DNA of 64,000 bases. Origin: JAFEBO01 sp036392375. Its GTDB lineage: Bacteria > Planctomycetota > Phycisphaerae > Phycisphaerales > UBA1924. Positions 17,965-25,584 of the stretch are shown here, piece after piece. The stretch is taken from positions 9,956-73,955 of the forward strand of contig DASVYC010000046.1 of assembly GCA_036392375.1 (NCBI GenBank). The letters are read 5' to 3'. A program made the translations under genes and the position numbers. The notes beneath the pieces were generated by a model. That model searched no databases and was not told the DNA's origin. It saw nothing but the letters and a program-made list of their open reading frames with translations. How positions within the stretch are numbered: the stretch's first letter is position 1; each line of letters opens with the position of its first letter.

Positions 17965-19290
17965 ATGCAGGACCCCGCGAAGCCCGCTCCCTCGCCGCTC
18001 GCGTCGCACTGGTCGCTCGACCCGGCGATTGTGTATCTGAACCACGGCTCCTTCGGCGCCACGCCCACGCGCGTGCTCGAGGCCCAGACCACCGTGCGGG
18101 CGCGGATGGAGTCCGAGGCGGTTCGGTTTTTCGTGGAGGAGCTGCAGGAGAAGATGGACGAGTGCCGCCGGGCCGTGGCGGGCTTTGTGGATTGCGACTG
18201 GGACGAACTGGCGATGTTGACGAACGCGACCGTGGGCGTTGCCACCGCGCTCGAGAACATCCCGCTGCACCCCGGTGACGAGATCCTTGTGAACGATCAC
18301 GAGTACCCGGCGTGCCTGAACAACGCGCGGCGGATCGCCGCCCGCGTCGGAGCAAGGGTCGTCACGGTCACGCTCCCATGGCCGCTGCCGGAGGGTTGCT
18401 CCAGCGACGAGGCAGCGTCGTTGATCGCCCGAACGATCCTCGACGGCGTGACGCCGCGGACCCGGATCGCGCTGCTCAGCCACGTCAGCAGCCCGAGTGG
18501 ATTACTCCTACCGATCGAACGCATCATCCCCACCCTCCGCGAGCGCGGCATCCGCACCATTATCGACGGAGCCCACGCCCCGGGCATGGTGCCGACGCTC
18601 TCGCTGCGGACACTGGGCTGTGACTACTACACCGCGAACTGCCACAAGTGGATCTGCTCGCCCAAGGGCTCGGCGTTCCTCTACGTCCGCCGCGAGCTGC
18701 ACGCCACGACCCGTCCGCTGGTCCTGAGCAACAACGCCGAGAGCCCCAAGACCGGGCGACCACAGTTTCTCACCGAGTTCGACTTCCTCGGCACCGCCGA
18801 CGTGTCGTCGATCCTCGCGATCCCCGAGGCGATCCGCACCATGGAGAGCATCGGGGCATCGCTTCCTGCGGCAGCGCCGCCGGAAGACTCATCCACGCAC
18901 GCGGTCGCGCCGCATCTGGCGCGGTTCTATCCAGGCTTTGTCGCGTTGATGCGGCACAACCACTCGCTGGCGCTTCGGGGTCGGCGACTCGTCGTGGACG
19001 CGATGAAGATTCCCGCCGTCGCTCCCGAGGCCATGATCGGAACGATCGCGTCGATCTTCATCCCAAGGTCGGGCCCGAACGCGGCGCCTTCGTCGCGTCC
19101 GCTCCACCGCCGCTACGCAGATGCGTTGCAGGAGCGGCTCATCGACCGATGGGGAATCCAGGTCCCCGTCTGGTGGGTGCCCGGCACGCCGCAGCGTCTG
19201 GTGCGCATCAGCGCTCAGGCGTACAACACACCCGAGCAGTACGCATACCTGCGTCACGCTCTTGAAACTGAGATCGCGGCGGAGCGTTGA
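17965..19290 (+). CDS. Class V aminotransferase family PLP enzyme, isopenicillin-N-epimerase-like
   Basis: 441 residues. It begins with the fold signature YLNHGSFGATPTRVLEAQ, then NATVGVATALENIPLHPGDEILVNDHEY. PLP-binding features are IIDGAHAPGM (Asp contacting the pyridine nitrogen) and NCHKWICSPKGSAFLY, whose Lys forms the Schiff base. This layout is shared by isopenicillin N epimerase-like proteins, cysteine desulfurases and kynureninase-like enzymes, so the substrate is uncertain. The ATG at 17965 is chosen; a TTG at 17950 is the alternative, neither having a clear ribosome binding site. It converges with the M16 peptidase gene 41 nt away. Confidence 0.85.
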   Translation: MQDPAKPAPSPLASHWSLDPAIVYLNHGSFGATPTRVLEAQTTVRARMESEAVRFFVEELQEKMDECRRAVAGFVDCDWDELAMLTNATVGVATALENIPLHPGDEILVNDHEYPACLNNARRIAARVGARVVTVTLPWPLPEGCSSDEAASLIARTILDGVTPRTRIALLSHVSSPSGLLLPIERIIPTLRERGIRTIIDGAHAPGMVPTLSLRTLGCDYYTANCHKWICSPKGSAFLYVRRELHATTRPLVLSNNAESPKTGRPQFLTEFDFLGTADVSSILAIPEAIRTMESIGASLPAAAPPEDSSTHAVAPHLARFYPGFVALMRHNHSLALRGRRLVVDAMKIPAVAPEAMIGTIASIFIPRSGPNAAPSSRPLHRRYADALQERLIDRWGIQVPVWWVPGTPQRLVRISAQAYNTPEQYAYLRHALETEIAAER

Positions 19291-19331
19291 TCGCGCCGCT
19301 GCGACGTGTTGTTCGGCGGGATTCGACGCCG

Positions 19332-22208
19332 CTATTTCGCCTGGGGAGCCACGGTGACAACGATCGCGTTCTCGGGGGCCGCGTACTTCGCGAACGTGGC
19401 CTTGATCTCCTCGGCGGGCATCGCCGCGTAGACCTCGGGCTGCTTGAGCATGTCGTCGAGGCTGACGCCGCGGAAGGTGAGCGACTCCAGACGCGTCTGC
19501 CAGAATGCGGGCTCGATAAGCTGCTCCTCGAAGTTCTTGGCGAACTGCTTGCGGGCGACCTCGAGTTCGCTCTCGGTGGGGCCGTCCTTGGCGAAGGCCG
19601 CGTACATCGACGCCAGCTTCTCGACCAGCGGCTGTACCTTGGCGGGCTCGGTGGGCGCGCCGGCGCTGAACACCCCGAAGCCTGGGTACGTCGTCCCCGA
19701 GCGCGATGAGGCACCGATGCTGTAGACAAGCTGGGCTTCCTCGCGCACTTCCTTCACCATCCGCGTCGAGAGCACGCGGGCGGCGATGCTCATGGCGTAA
19801 GCCTCGCGCAGGTTCTTCTGGTCCGGGCCGTAGAAGCCCGAGAGCACGAAGGCCTGGGGCGTCGGGGTCTCGATCTTCTTCTCGATGACACGCGGACCGG
19901 CAGGGCGCGGCACGCGACGCTGCGTGGCAAACAACTCGGGCGTCACGCGCTCTCGCGTGGCGAGCGAGCCGAAGTACTTCTCCACCAGTTCGACGGCACG
20001 CTCGCGGGGCAGATCACCCACGATCGCGATCTCGATGGGCGATGTCGCGATCGTCTTCTCCAGCCACGCCTGCGCCTTCTCGAGCGTGACGGCATCGATC
20101 TGCTCGGGCGTGGGCGGACGGAAGCGCGCGTCGTCGTCCGGGTATGGCGCGGCGGCGGCGCTGCGCATGCCGAACATCATCGGGTTCTTCGTTGATTCGG
20201 CGAGCATCTCCTTGGCGGAGATCTTCATCTGGTCCAGTGCCGCGGCCTCGACCTTGGGCTCGGTGAGCAGCAGGTACGCGAGCTGGAAACCGATCTCGAG
20301 TTCCTCGGGGCTGCCGGAGATTGTGAGGTTCATCGAGTCGGACCCGCCCATGGCCATGCCGCCGCCGCCGCGACCGCCACGACCACCGCCACCGAAGCCG
20401 CCGCCGCGGACATTGACCTTCTTGCCGGTCATCAGCTCGCGGACGTCGGTGGAAGCGAGGTTCTTCGTCGCCGCGCGGGACCACGCGAGCTGGGCCGCGG
20501 AGGTGATGCCGCGGTTGTCGCTGGTTTCGAGCATCTCCCCGCCGTAGAGCGAGATCTGCACGTTGACCTGGTTCTTGCGCTGGTCCATGAAGCGGTAGTG
20601 CACACGGATGTTGTTGGCGAGCCAGCCCGACCAGACCTTGCTGGCGGCATGCTCGGTGAACTCCGTGAACTTCCCGCCGGCGGGCTCTCTGGCCATGAGC
20701 TGCGTCGCGCGGGCGGCCTCGGTCTCCTTGGTCGGTTGCACCGCTAGGGCCTTCAGACCCAGATCCAGAAGCTCCGACTCGGTGGGCACGCCGTCGCCTG
20801 AGGGCAGCACGGCGATGAACGCGACCGCCGTGGGATCAAACTCGACGGCAAATCGCTTCGAGGCCTCATCGGTTGTGATCGAAGGCAGCAGATCGCGGTA
20901 GAGCTGCAGTCGCTGCGCGGGCGACATGATCGGTTCGCCGGCGGTAACCGCTCCGTTCATGCCCGAGATGATGCCTTGGGCGGGCGTCGTCGCCTCGGTC
21001 TCAACGGCACGCTCGGCACCGGCGATCAGTTCCTTCTTGGCGTCGTCGATCTCACGCGTGGTGAAGCCGAAGGCACGGGCACGCTGCAGCTCAAGGGCGA
21101 GTTCGCTGAGGGTCGTCTTCCACTGGCCGGGCTTGGCCGAGCCCGAGATGGTCGCGTCGTAAGTGAGGGTGTCGCCGCCCAGCGAAACGCGGGCGTTGAG
21201 GTAGGACGTGCCGCCCATAGCGTTCTTGTCCGAGAGACGACGGTTCATGGCCCGCGAAGCGAGCGTGGCGATCAGCTCCTCTCGCATGAGCGGGAGAGTC
21301 GTAACCGCCGCACGCGCGGGGCCGAGCTTGGTGATGCGGATGTCCTCGCTGCGGACCTCGGGATCGTGAGCAACAATCGCGAAGCTCTTCTGATACGCCT
21401 TGACGCCGGATTCCTGGCTGGTCGGTCTGGGCTTCTTGGGCAGATCCGCGAACGTTGCCTTGATGACCTTGACGATGTTGGTCGGATCGGTGTCGGCGAC
21501 GACCATCAGCGTCGCGTTCGACGCGGCGTACCACTTGCCGTAGTAATCGCGGAAGTCTTGCTCCTGGACCGAGGCGATGGTCTCTTCGGTGCCGATGGTG
21601 ATGCGCTGGCCGAGCAGCGAGCCGGGGGCGATGCGCTCGCGGACGTAGTAGCCGGTGCGCTGGCGACCCGACAGCCCGCGGCGGCGCTCTTCCTGGATGA
21701 TGCCACGTTCTTCTTCGATCTCGTTGGGGAGCAGCGACATGCGGCCCACGACGTCGGCAAAGAACGTGAAGCCCTTGGTCAGCGTCTCCTCCTTGGTGTC
21801 GGGCAGCGACAGCTGATAGGTTGTCTGCTCGGAGTTGGTGAACGCGTTCTGATCGCGTCCGAACTGCATGCCCAGCGACTGGAAGAAGGGCACGAGCGTT
21901 CCGGGTGCGAAGTTCGCCGAGCCGTTGAAGGCCATGTGCTCGAGATAGTGCGCGAGCCCCCGCTGGCGGTCGGTCTCATTCAACGCCCCGGAGTGGATGT
22001 GGATCCACATCGTCGCCCGCCCCGGCGGCACCGCGTGCTTCCGGATGATGTAGCGCAGGCCGTTATCGAGTTCGCCCGTCACAAGCGACGGATCGCTCGG
22101 CAGCGGCTGAGCCTTTGCCTCCATGCCCACCCCGGTCCCGACCGCGCCCAAGCAAACCAGAGCGGCCAAGGCCAAACGGTGCAAGACAACGGACACGATC
22201 GTTCGCAT
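19332..22208 (-). CDS. Secreted M16-family zinc peptidase (two pitrilysin-like halves)
   Basis: 958 residues from ATG 22206-22208 (GTGGAG upstream on the minus strand), starting with a signal peptide (VVLHRLALAALVCLGAVGTGVG). The inverted zinc motif HYLEH is at residues 87-91, with the distal Glu near residue 167 (NEIEEERGIIQEE). A second M16 half without a zinc motif follows, with the inactive-domain pattern ending at VVTVAPQAK. A Gly-rich loop (GGGFGGGGRGGRGGGG, about 20345-20410) lies between domains. Such proteins degrade peptides in the periplasm. A longer open frame upstream is not plausible because the signal peptide starts here. Confidence 0.93.
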   Translation of the reverse strand: MRTIVSVVLHRLALAALVCLGAVGTGVGMEAKAQPLPSDPSLVTGELDNGLRYIIRKHAVPPGRATMWIHIHSGALNETDRQRGLAHYLEHMAFNGSANFAPGTLVPFFQSLGMQFGRDQNAFTNSEQTTYQLSLPDTKEETLTKGFTFFADVVGRMSLLPNEIEEERGIIQEERRRGLSGRQRTGYYVRERIAPGSLLGQRITIGTEETIASVQEQDFRDYYGKWYAASNATLMVVADTDPTNIVKVIKATFADLPKKPRPTSQESGVKAYQKSFAIVAHDPEVRSEDIRITKLGPARAAVTTLPLMREELIATLASRAMNRRLSDKNAMGGTSYLNARVSLGGDTLTYDATISGSAKPGQWKTTLSELALELQRARAFGFTTREIDDAKKELIAGAERAVETEATTPAQGIISGMNGAVTAGEPIMSPAQRLQLYRDLLPSITTDEASKRFAVEFDPTAVAFIAVLPSGDGVPTESELLDLGLKALAVQPTKETEAARATQLMAREPAGGKFTEFTEHAASKVWSGWLANNIRVHYRFMDQRKNQVNVQISLYGGEMLETSDNRGITSAAQLAWSRAATKNLASTDVRELMTGKKVNVRGGGFGGGGRGGRGGGGMAMGGSDSMNLTISGSPEELEIGFQLAYLLLTEPKVEAAALDQMKISAKEMLAESTKNPMMFGMRSAAAAPYPDDDARFRPPTPEQIDAVTLEKAQAWLEKTIATSPIEIAIVGDLPRERAVELVEKYFGSLATRERVTPELFATQRRVPRPAGPRVIEKKIETPTPQAFVLSGFYGPDQKNLREAYAMSIAARVLSTRMVKEVREEAQLVYSIGASSRSGTTYPGFGVFSAGAPTEPAKVQPLVEKLASMYAAFAKDGPTESELEVARKQFAKNFEEQLIEPAFWQTRLESLTFRGVSLDDMLKQPEVYAAMPAEEIKATFAKYAAPENAIVVTVAPQAK

Positions 22209-22371
22209 GTTGCAACTCCACGAGCGGCCAACGCCGATCGTGGCAGTGTACCAGAACTCGGCCAATCCACCAACTCCCAGCCCGCTCGCGCATCGCAACA
22301 CGCGGCACGCTCCCCAACAAGAACAAGGTGGTCCCCCCTTTGACGCCCGATCCGATCGCCGCCAAAGCCAC

Positions 22372-22406
22372 CGGGGTGACGTTGGCAACTGCCGAGCGTC
22401 ACCCCG
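22372..22406. repeat. Strong inverted repeat in the 229-nt gap between two minus-strand genes
   Basis: CGGGGTGACG at 22372-22381 pairs with CGTCACCCCG at 22397-22406, and the inner bases TTGGC/GCCGA extend the stem to about 15 bp with one bulged G and an AACT loop. It lies 32 nt past the stop of the 796-residue secreted protein on the minus strand. There is no T-tract, so it may be a Rho-independent-like stop without U run, an RNA-stabilising hairpin or a protein site. Confidence 0.55.
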
Positions 22407-22437
22407 ATGTTGGACCGCCATCCGCTTCTCGTGGGGG

Positions 22438-24828
22438 TTACTCCTGCGGCGGCAGGTCCGACGGCTGATACGCCCCAGTGCAGGACCGGGGGGCCCGGAT
22501 GACCTGAAGCAGGTCAATCTTGGTGGTGAGCGAGGTGCCAGAGGTGGCGAAAGAGCTTGGCTGCTGAGCACGCAGGACGAGCGAGCACGTCATGGTGCCG
22601 TCCGCGGTGAGCCATTCGTCGATCTGATACGATGGCAAGCAGACATCGATGGTGCGACGGATCCACCCGCGACGACCGGTCGAGTCGGACTCCCGCGTCG
22701 CTTCCGTGCAGACGAACTTGGCTTTCTCAAAGGCCGTGGACCCCACTGCGTCGCCGACCAGCCAGATACCGGCTCCAGGGATCCGAAGCTGCCCGATGAA
22801 CGTCGGCTTGTCCGCCAACGTCCCCGAAGCGTTCGTCAACTCGAACTCGACCTCGACGATGAACCGCAGAGTTTCATCGGTTTCGAACGCTGGCAAGTAG
22901 TTGGTGCGGGGCAGCACCTTCACGGACGCGGTCGCCGTCGTGTTCCACTCGTTGACGCCGCTGACGGGATACGAGTGCGTCGACGTCAGGGTGTCGAACG
23001 TGTGATTTGCCTGACCGGATGAGCCCCATCGCGGGTTGGTGTCGGTCACGCGACCAACAGTGTCGGTCGTCGTAAGGAGTGTGGAGTTGCCGCCGGTGTT
23101 CTGGCACGTCAACATGACGGGCTCGTACACCTGCTTGTAGTTGGCGGTGAAGGGCGCGTAGATGTTCGCGGTGTCGCTCCACACGATCATCTCGACGATG
23201 TTCTTGGACTTGAGCAGCGCGAGCTGGCGATTGCTGTCGTCGCTGGTGAGGGTGTAGCACGACCCCTCCGCTGCGGTTGCACTGCACGCGACGCCGACGT
23301 TATTTGTCGCCGCGGTCACCCAAGGCACGATCGTCAACCAGGGCTCCGGCGAGGCGACAGAGCCTTCGGACTCGATGATCGCCTCGAGGACCTCTCGGTG
23401 GTTGCGGAGGCTCGCCTCCCAGCGCGTCTCCAACGGGTACTCGGTTGTGTATCGATACGGGTTGCGCTGCAGGTACCGGGTGTAGTGGGCCCCTGCGCCC
23501 TGAATCGCCGTGTTGCCCCCGACCGCGTAGAGCTTCGGACTCGAGTAGTCCCCCGCGCGCTTGGTATTGGTCTGCAGATTCCATCGCTCGCGCGGGATGC
23601 TCGTGAGGTTTGTCGGGGCAGAGCCCGCGAGCACCTGCCGCAACCACCCGTCGCCGCTGAGCGTGTCCCACGAGCCGCGTTCCTGGATACGTGAGAACGC
23701 CGGTGTTGACTGCTGGTACGGCGGAACCCCGTTCGAGTCGACCTCCTGGAAGAAACCGTTCTTCACTACCCCGGGCTTGATTGTGAAATAGTCGTAGTTC
23801 AACGTCTTCACGCTTGGCCAGAACGACTTCGCCGGATCAAAGCAGACGTCGCTGAAACGCTGCGCGAGGGCTTGCTGCGCGACCTGGCCGTACCACGCGC
23901 CGATCCGAGTCGCCTGCTGCGCGTACGGCCCGAATCGAAAGCCGCTCGGCGCCGAGGCGTTGATTGTGACTCCGTCGACGAGCGGGAACTGCGAACTTCC
24001 GCCGAAGCCGAGCGGCCACGAGCCCGCACCATTCCTGTAGTCAGCCCACAGGTCCGCCATCGTTGCCGGGGTGGCGCCAGTGCCAGTCGTCCAACCCGGC
24101 ACGGACAGACTGTCCCATCGGCAGTCGTTCTGGAGCATGAAAAGGTCGAGCTCGTGCACCGAGCTGTACATGTTCGGAAACTCGTTGGCCTCGGAGTCCA
24201 TAAAGATCCGCGAGACCGGCGGCGGGGGAACGTGCGGGGCCATCACGCCGGTGGCCGCGTCGTACCACGTAAAGAAGTCAACGAACCAGCCGAAGGGCTC
24301 GGTGTCGAGCCCGACAATGGCCCGCCTCAGATAGGGAACCCGCTGGTAGATATGGCTGGAGCTTGGAGTCGCCGGGCACCCACCGGTCTTGGGACGGATC
24401 TTGAGTTCGTTGCTCCCGCTCTTGAACATGTCGGTCGCGACGTGGTCGTACTGCGGATCGTTCTTCGACAGCGCGTTCTGAACGAGGAGGCACATCGTTT
24501 CAGGCGTGATCCATCCCTTCTCATCGAAGAACTTGGCGATCTGGCTCGTGGTAGCAAACTGGTACGAGCCGTGCACCCACAGGTCCCAGTCGGCGTCGCT
24601 CCACAGCGGCTCTTCACCCGTACCAGCCGCATCCAGCGGCGTGCTGTCCGTGGCCAACTGGTGTCGCACGATCGGGGTGAATGGCGTAACGCCGTGCACG
24701 GTCGGCGATGTCCACGAGGCCTGGCTTGGCGCCGCCCAAAAGAAGCACCGAGGAACAAGCTGCGCGTCGGCTGCAGCGACGACACTGCCTGCGACCGTGG
24801 CGAGAACGACTTTGGACGTGGTGTTCAT
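22438..24828 (-). CDS. Large secreted protein of unknown function
   Basis: 796 residues from ATG 24826-24828 with GAAAGG upstream. The N-terminus is a signal peptide (MNTTSKVVLATVAGSVVAAADA). The sequence is rich in Trp, Tyr and Asn, with long segments such as EPWLTIVPWVTAATNN, KSKNIVEMIVWSDTANIYAPF and a C-terminal beta-sandwich-like region (FIVEVEFELTNASGTL). This looks like an extracellular, possibly barrel plus sandwich protein, but I recognise no family and no catalytic motif. Several Cys pairs suggest disulfides. It is transcribed away from the ECF sigma/kinase pair across a 216-nt divergent region, which makes it a candidate target of that sigma factor; this is inference only. Confidence 0.75.
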   Translation of the reverse strand: MNTTSKVVLATVAGSVVAAADAQLVPRCFFWAAPSQASWTSPTVHGVTPFTPIVRHQLATDSTPLDAAGTGEEPLWSDADWDLWVHGSYQFATTSQIAKFFDEKGWITPETMCLLVQNALSKNDPQYDHVATDMFKSGSNELKIRPKTGGCPATPSSSHIYQRVPYLRRAIVGLDTEPFGWFVDFFTWYDAATGVMAPHVPPPPVSRIFMDSEANEFPNMYSSVHELDLFMLQNDCRWDSLSVPGWTTGTGATPATMADLWADYRNGAGSWPLGFGGSSQFPLVDGVTINASAPSGFRFGPYAQQATRIGAWYGQVAQQALAQRFSDVCFDPAKSFWPSVKTLNYDYFTIKPGVVKNGFFQEVDSNGVPPYQQSTPAFSRIQERGSWDTLSGDGWLRQVLAGSAPTNLTSIPRERWNLQTNTKRAGDYSSPKLYAVGGNTAIQGAGAHYTRYLQRNPYRYTTEYPLETRWEASLRNHREVLEAIIESEGSVASPEPWLTIVPWVTAATNNVGVACSATAAEGSCYTLTSDDSNRQLALLKSKNIVEMIVWSDTANIYAPFTANYKQVYEPVMLTCQNTGGNSTLLTTTDTVGRVTDTNPRWGSSGQANHTFDTLTSTHSYPVSGVNEWNTTATASVKVLPRTNYLPAFETDETLRFIVEVEFELTNASGTLADKPTFIGQLRIPGAGIWLVGDAVGSTAFEKAKFVCTEATRESDSTGRRGWIRRTIDVCLPSYQIDEWLTADGTMTCSLVLRAQQPSSFATSGTSLTTKIDLLQVIRAPRSCTGAYQPSDLPPQE

Positions 24829-25044
24829 GGCCGACCTTTCTGGAACCAAGGACCCGGTGACTCCGACCGCGGCTCCAACACAGGAGCCGACCGGGGAATC
24901 CCACGATGGGCGGCTGCACCACCCACCCGCAAGGAACGCGCACGAGCCGCGACGCGAGTCACCGGTTTCTCGTATTTCTCGAAACTTCCTCTGGACGTCT
25001 GCGAACCATGCCGTAATCTGTCACTCGCAGACTTGGGAGGGCGT

Positions 25045-25584
25045 ATGGAGCCTGAGGTCGAATCCGCGGCGGCGCTGTCCGAAACGGTTCCGGCGAGGCT
25101 GTTGGCCGACATCTATGACCGCCTTTGTGGATACGCCGCCGTCTGCGCTCGCAGCGAACGCGACAACCCCTCGCCCACATCGATCGTTCATGATGCGATT
25201 CTGCGGCTCGGAGAGACGCAACGATTCGAGGACCCAGAGCATCTGTTTGCGTTTGCGGCAACGGCTATCCGGCACACGCTCGTCGATCGTGCCCGTCGAC
25301 GCCATGTGCGTTCCCGCTGCGGGAGACAGTCGCAAGTCGACGATTTGGCCAGAGACAGCGCCGAGGTCAACGCCGCGGTCCTGGACCTGGACGCGGCATT
25401 GCTGCACCTCGCAGCGATCGACGCCAGGGCCGCCCGCATCGTCGAGCTCCGATTCTTCGGCGGTTTTACGATCGATGCCGCCGCCGCGCTGCTCGGAGTT
25501 TCTCGCAAGTGCGCGTGCGACGATTGGGCTTTCGCGAAGGCCTGGCTCTCGAGGCGCATCGGTTCATGGGGACATTCGACGTGA
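25045..25584 (+). CDS. ECF-type RNA polymerase sigma factor
   Basis: 179 residues with sigma region 2 (DPEHLFAFAATAIRHTLVDRARRRH) and region 4 (DARAARIVELRFFGGFTIDAAAALLGVSRKCACDDWAFAKAWL), the pattern of planctomycete ECF sigma factors that lack an ordinary anti-sigma factor. GGGAGG at 25035-25040 precedes ATG 25045. It overlaps the downstream Ser/Thr kinase by four bases (GTGA), and sigma-kinase pairs of this kind are known in planctomycetes, so the kinase probably controls sigma activity. A long upstream extension of the frame overlaps the divergent gene and is rejected. Confidence 0.88.
   Translation: MEPEVESAAALSETVPARLLADIYDRLCGYAAVCARSERDNPSPTSIVHDAILRLGETQRFEDPEHLFAFAATAIRHTLVDRARRRHVRSRCGRQSQVDDLARDSAEVNAAVLDLDAALLHLAAIDARAARIVELRFFGGFTIDAAAALLGVSRKCACDDWAFAKAWLSRRIGSWGHST

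Noticed and set aside
15864..18260. Long open frame on the minus strand opposite yidC and the PLP enzyme
   Set aside because: It is a shadow of the plus-strand genes: high-GC third positions keep it open, its product has no recognisable domain, and both plus-strand genes are clearly real.
24829..25044. ECF-type promoter (GGAAC near 24934 with a GTC about 17 nt later)
   Set aside because: The -10 part (GAGTC) is a poor match to CGTC and other chance GGAAC words occur nearby; not enough to call.
23872..25044. N-terminal extension of the sigma factor frame by about 390 codons
   Set aside because: It runs opposite the secreted-protein gene; the sigma domain starts at 25045, where there is a good ribosome binding site.
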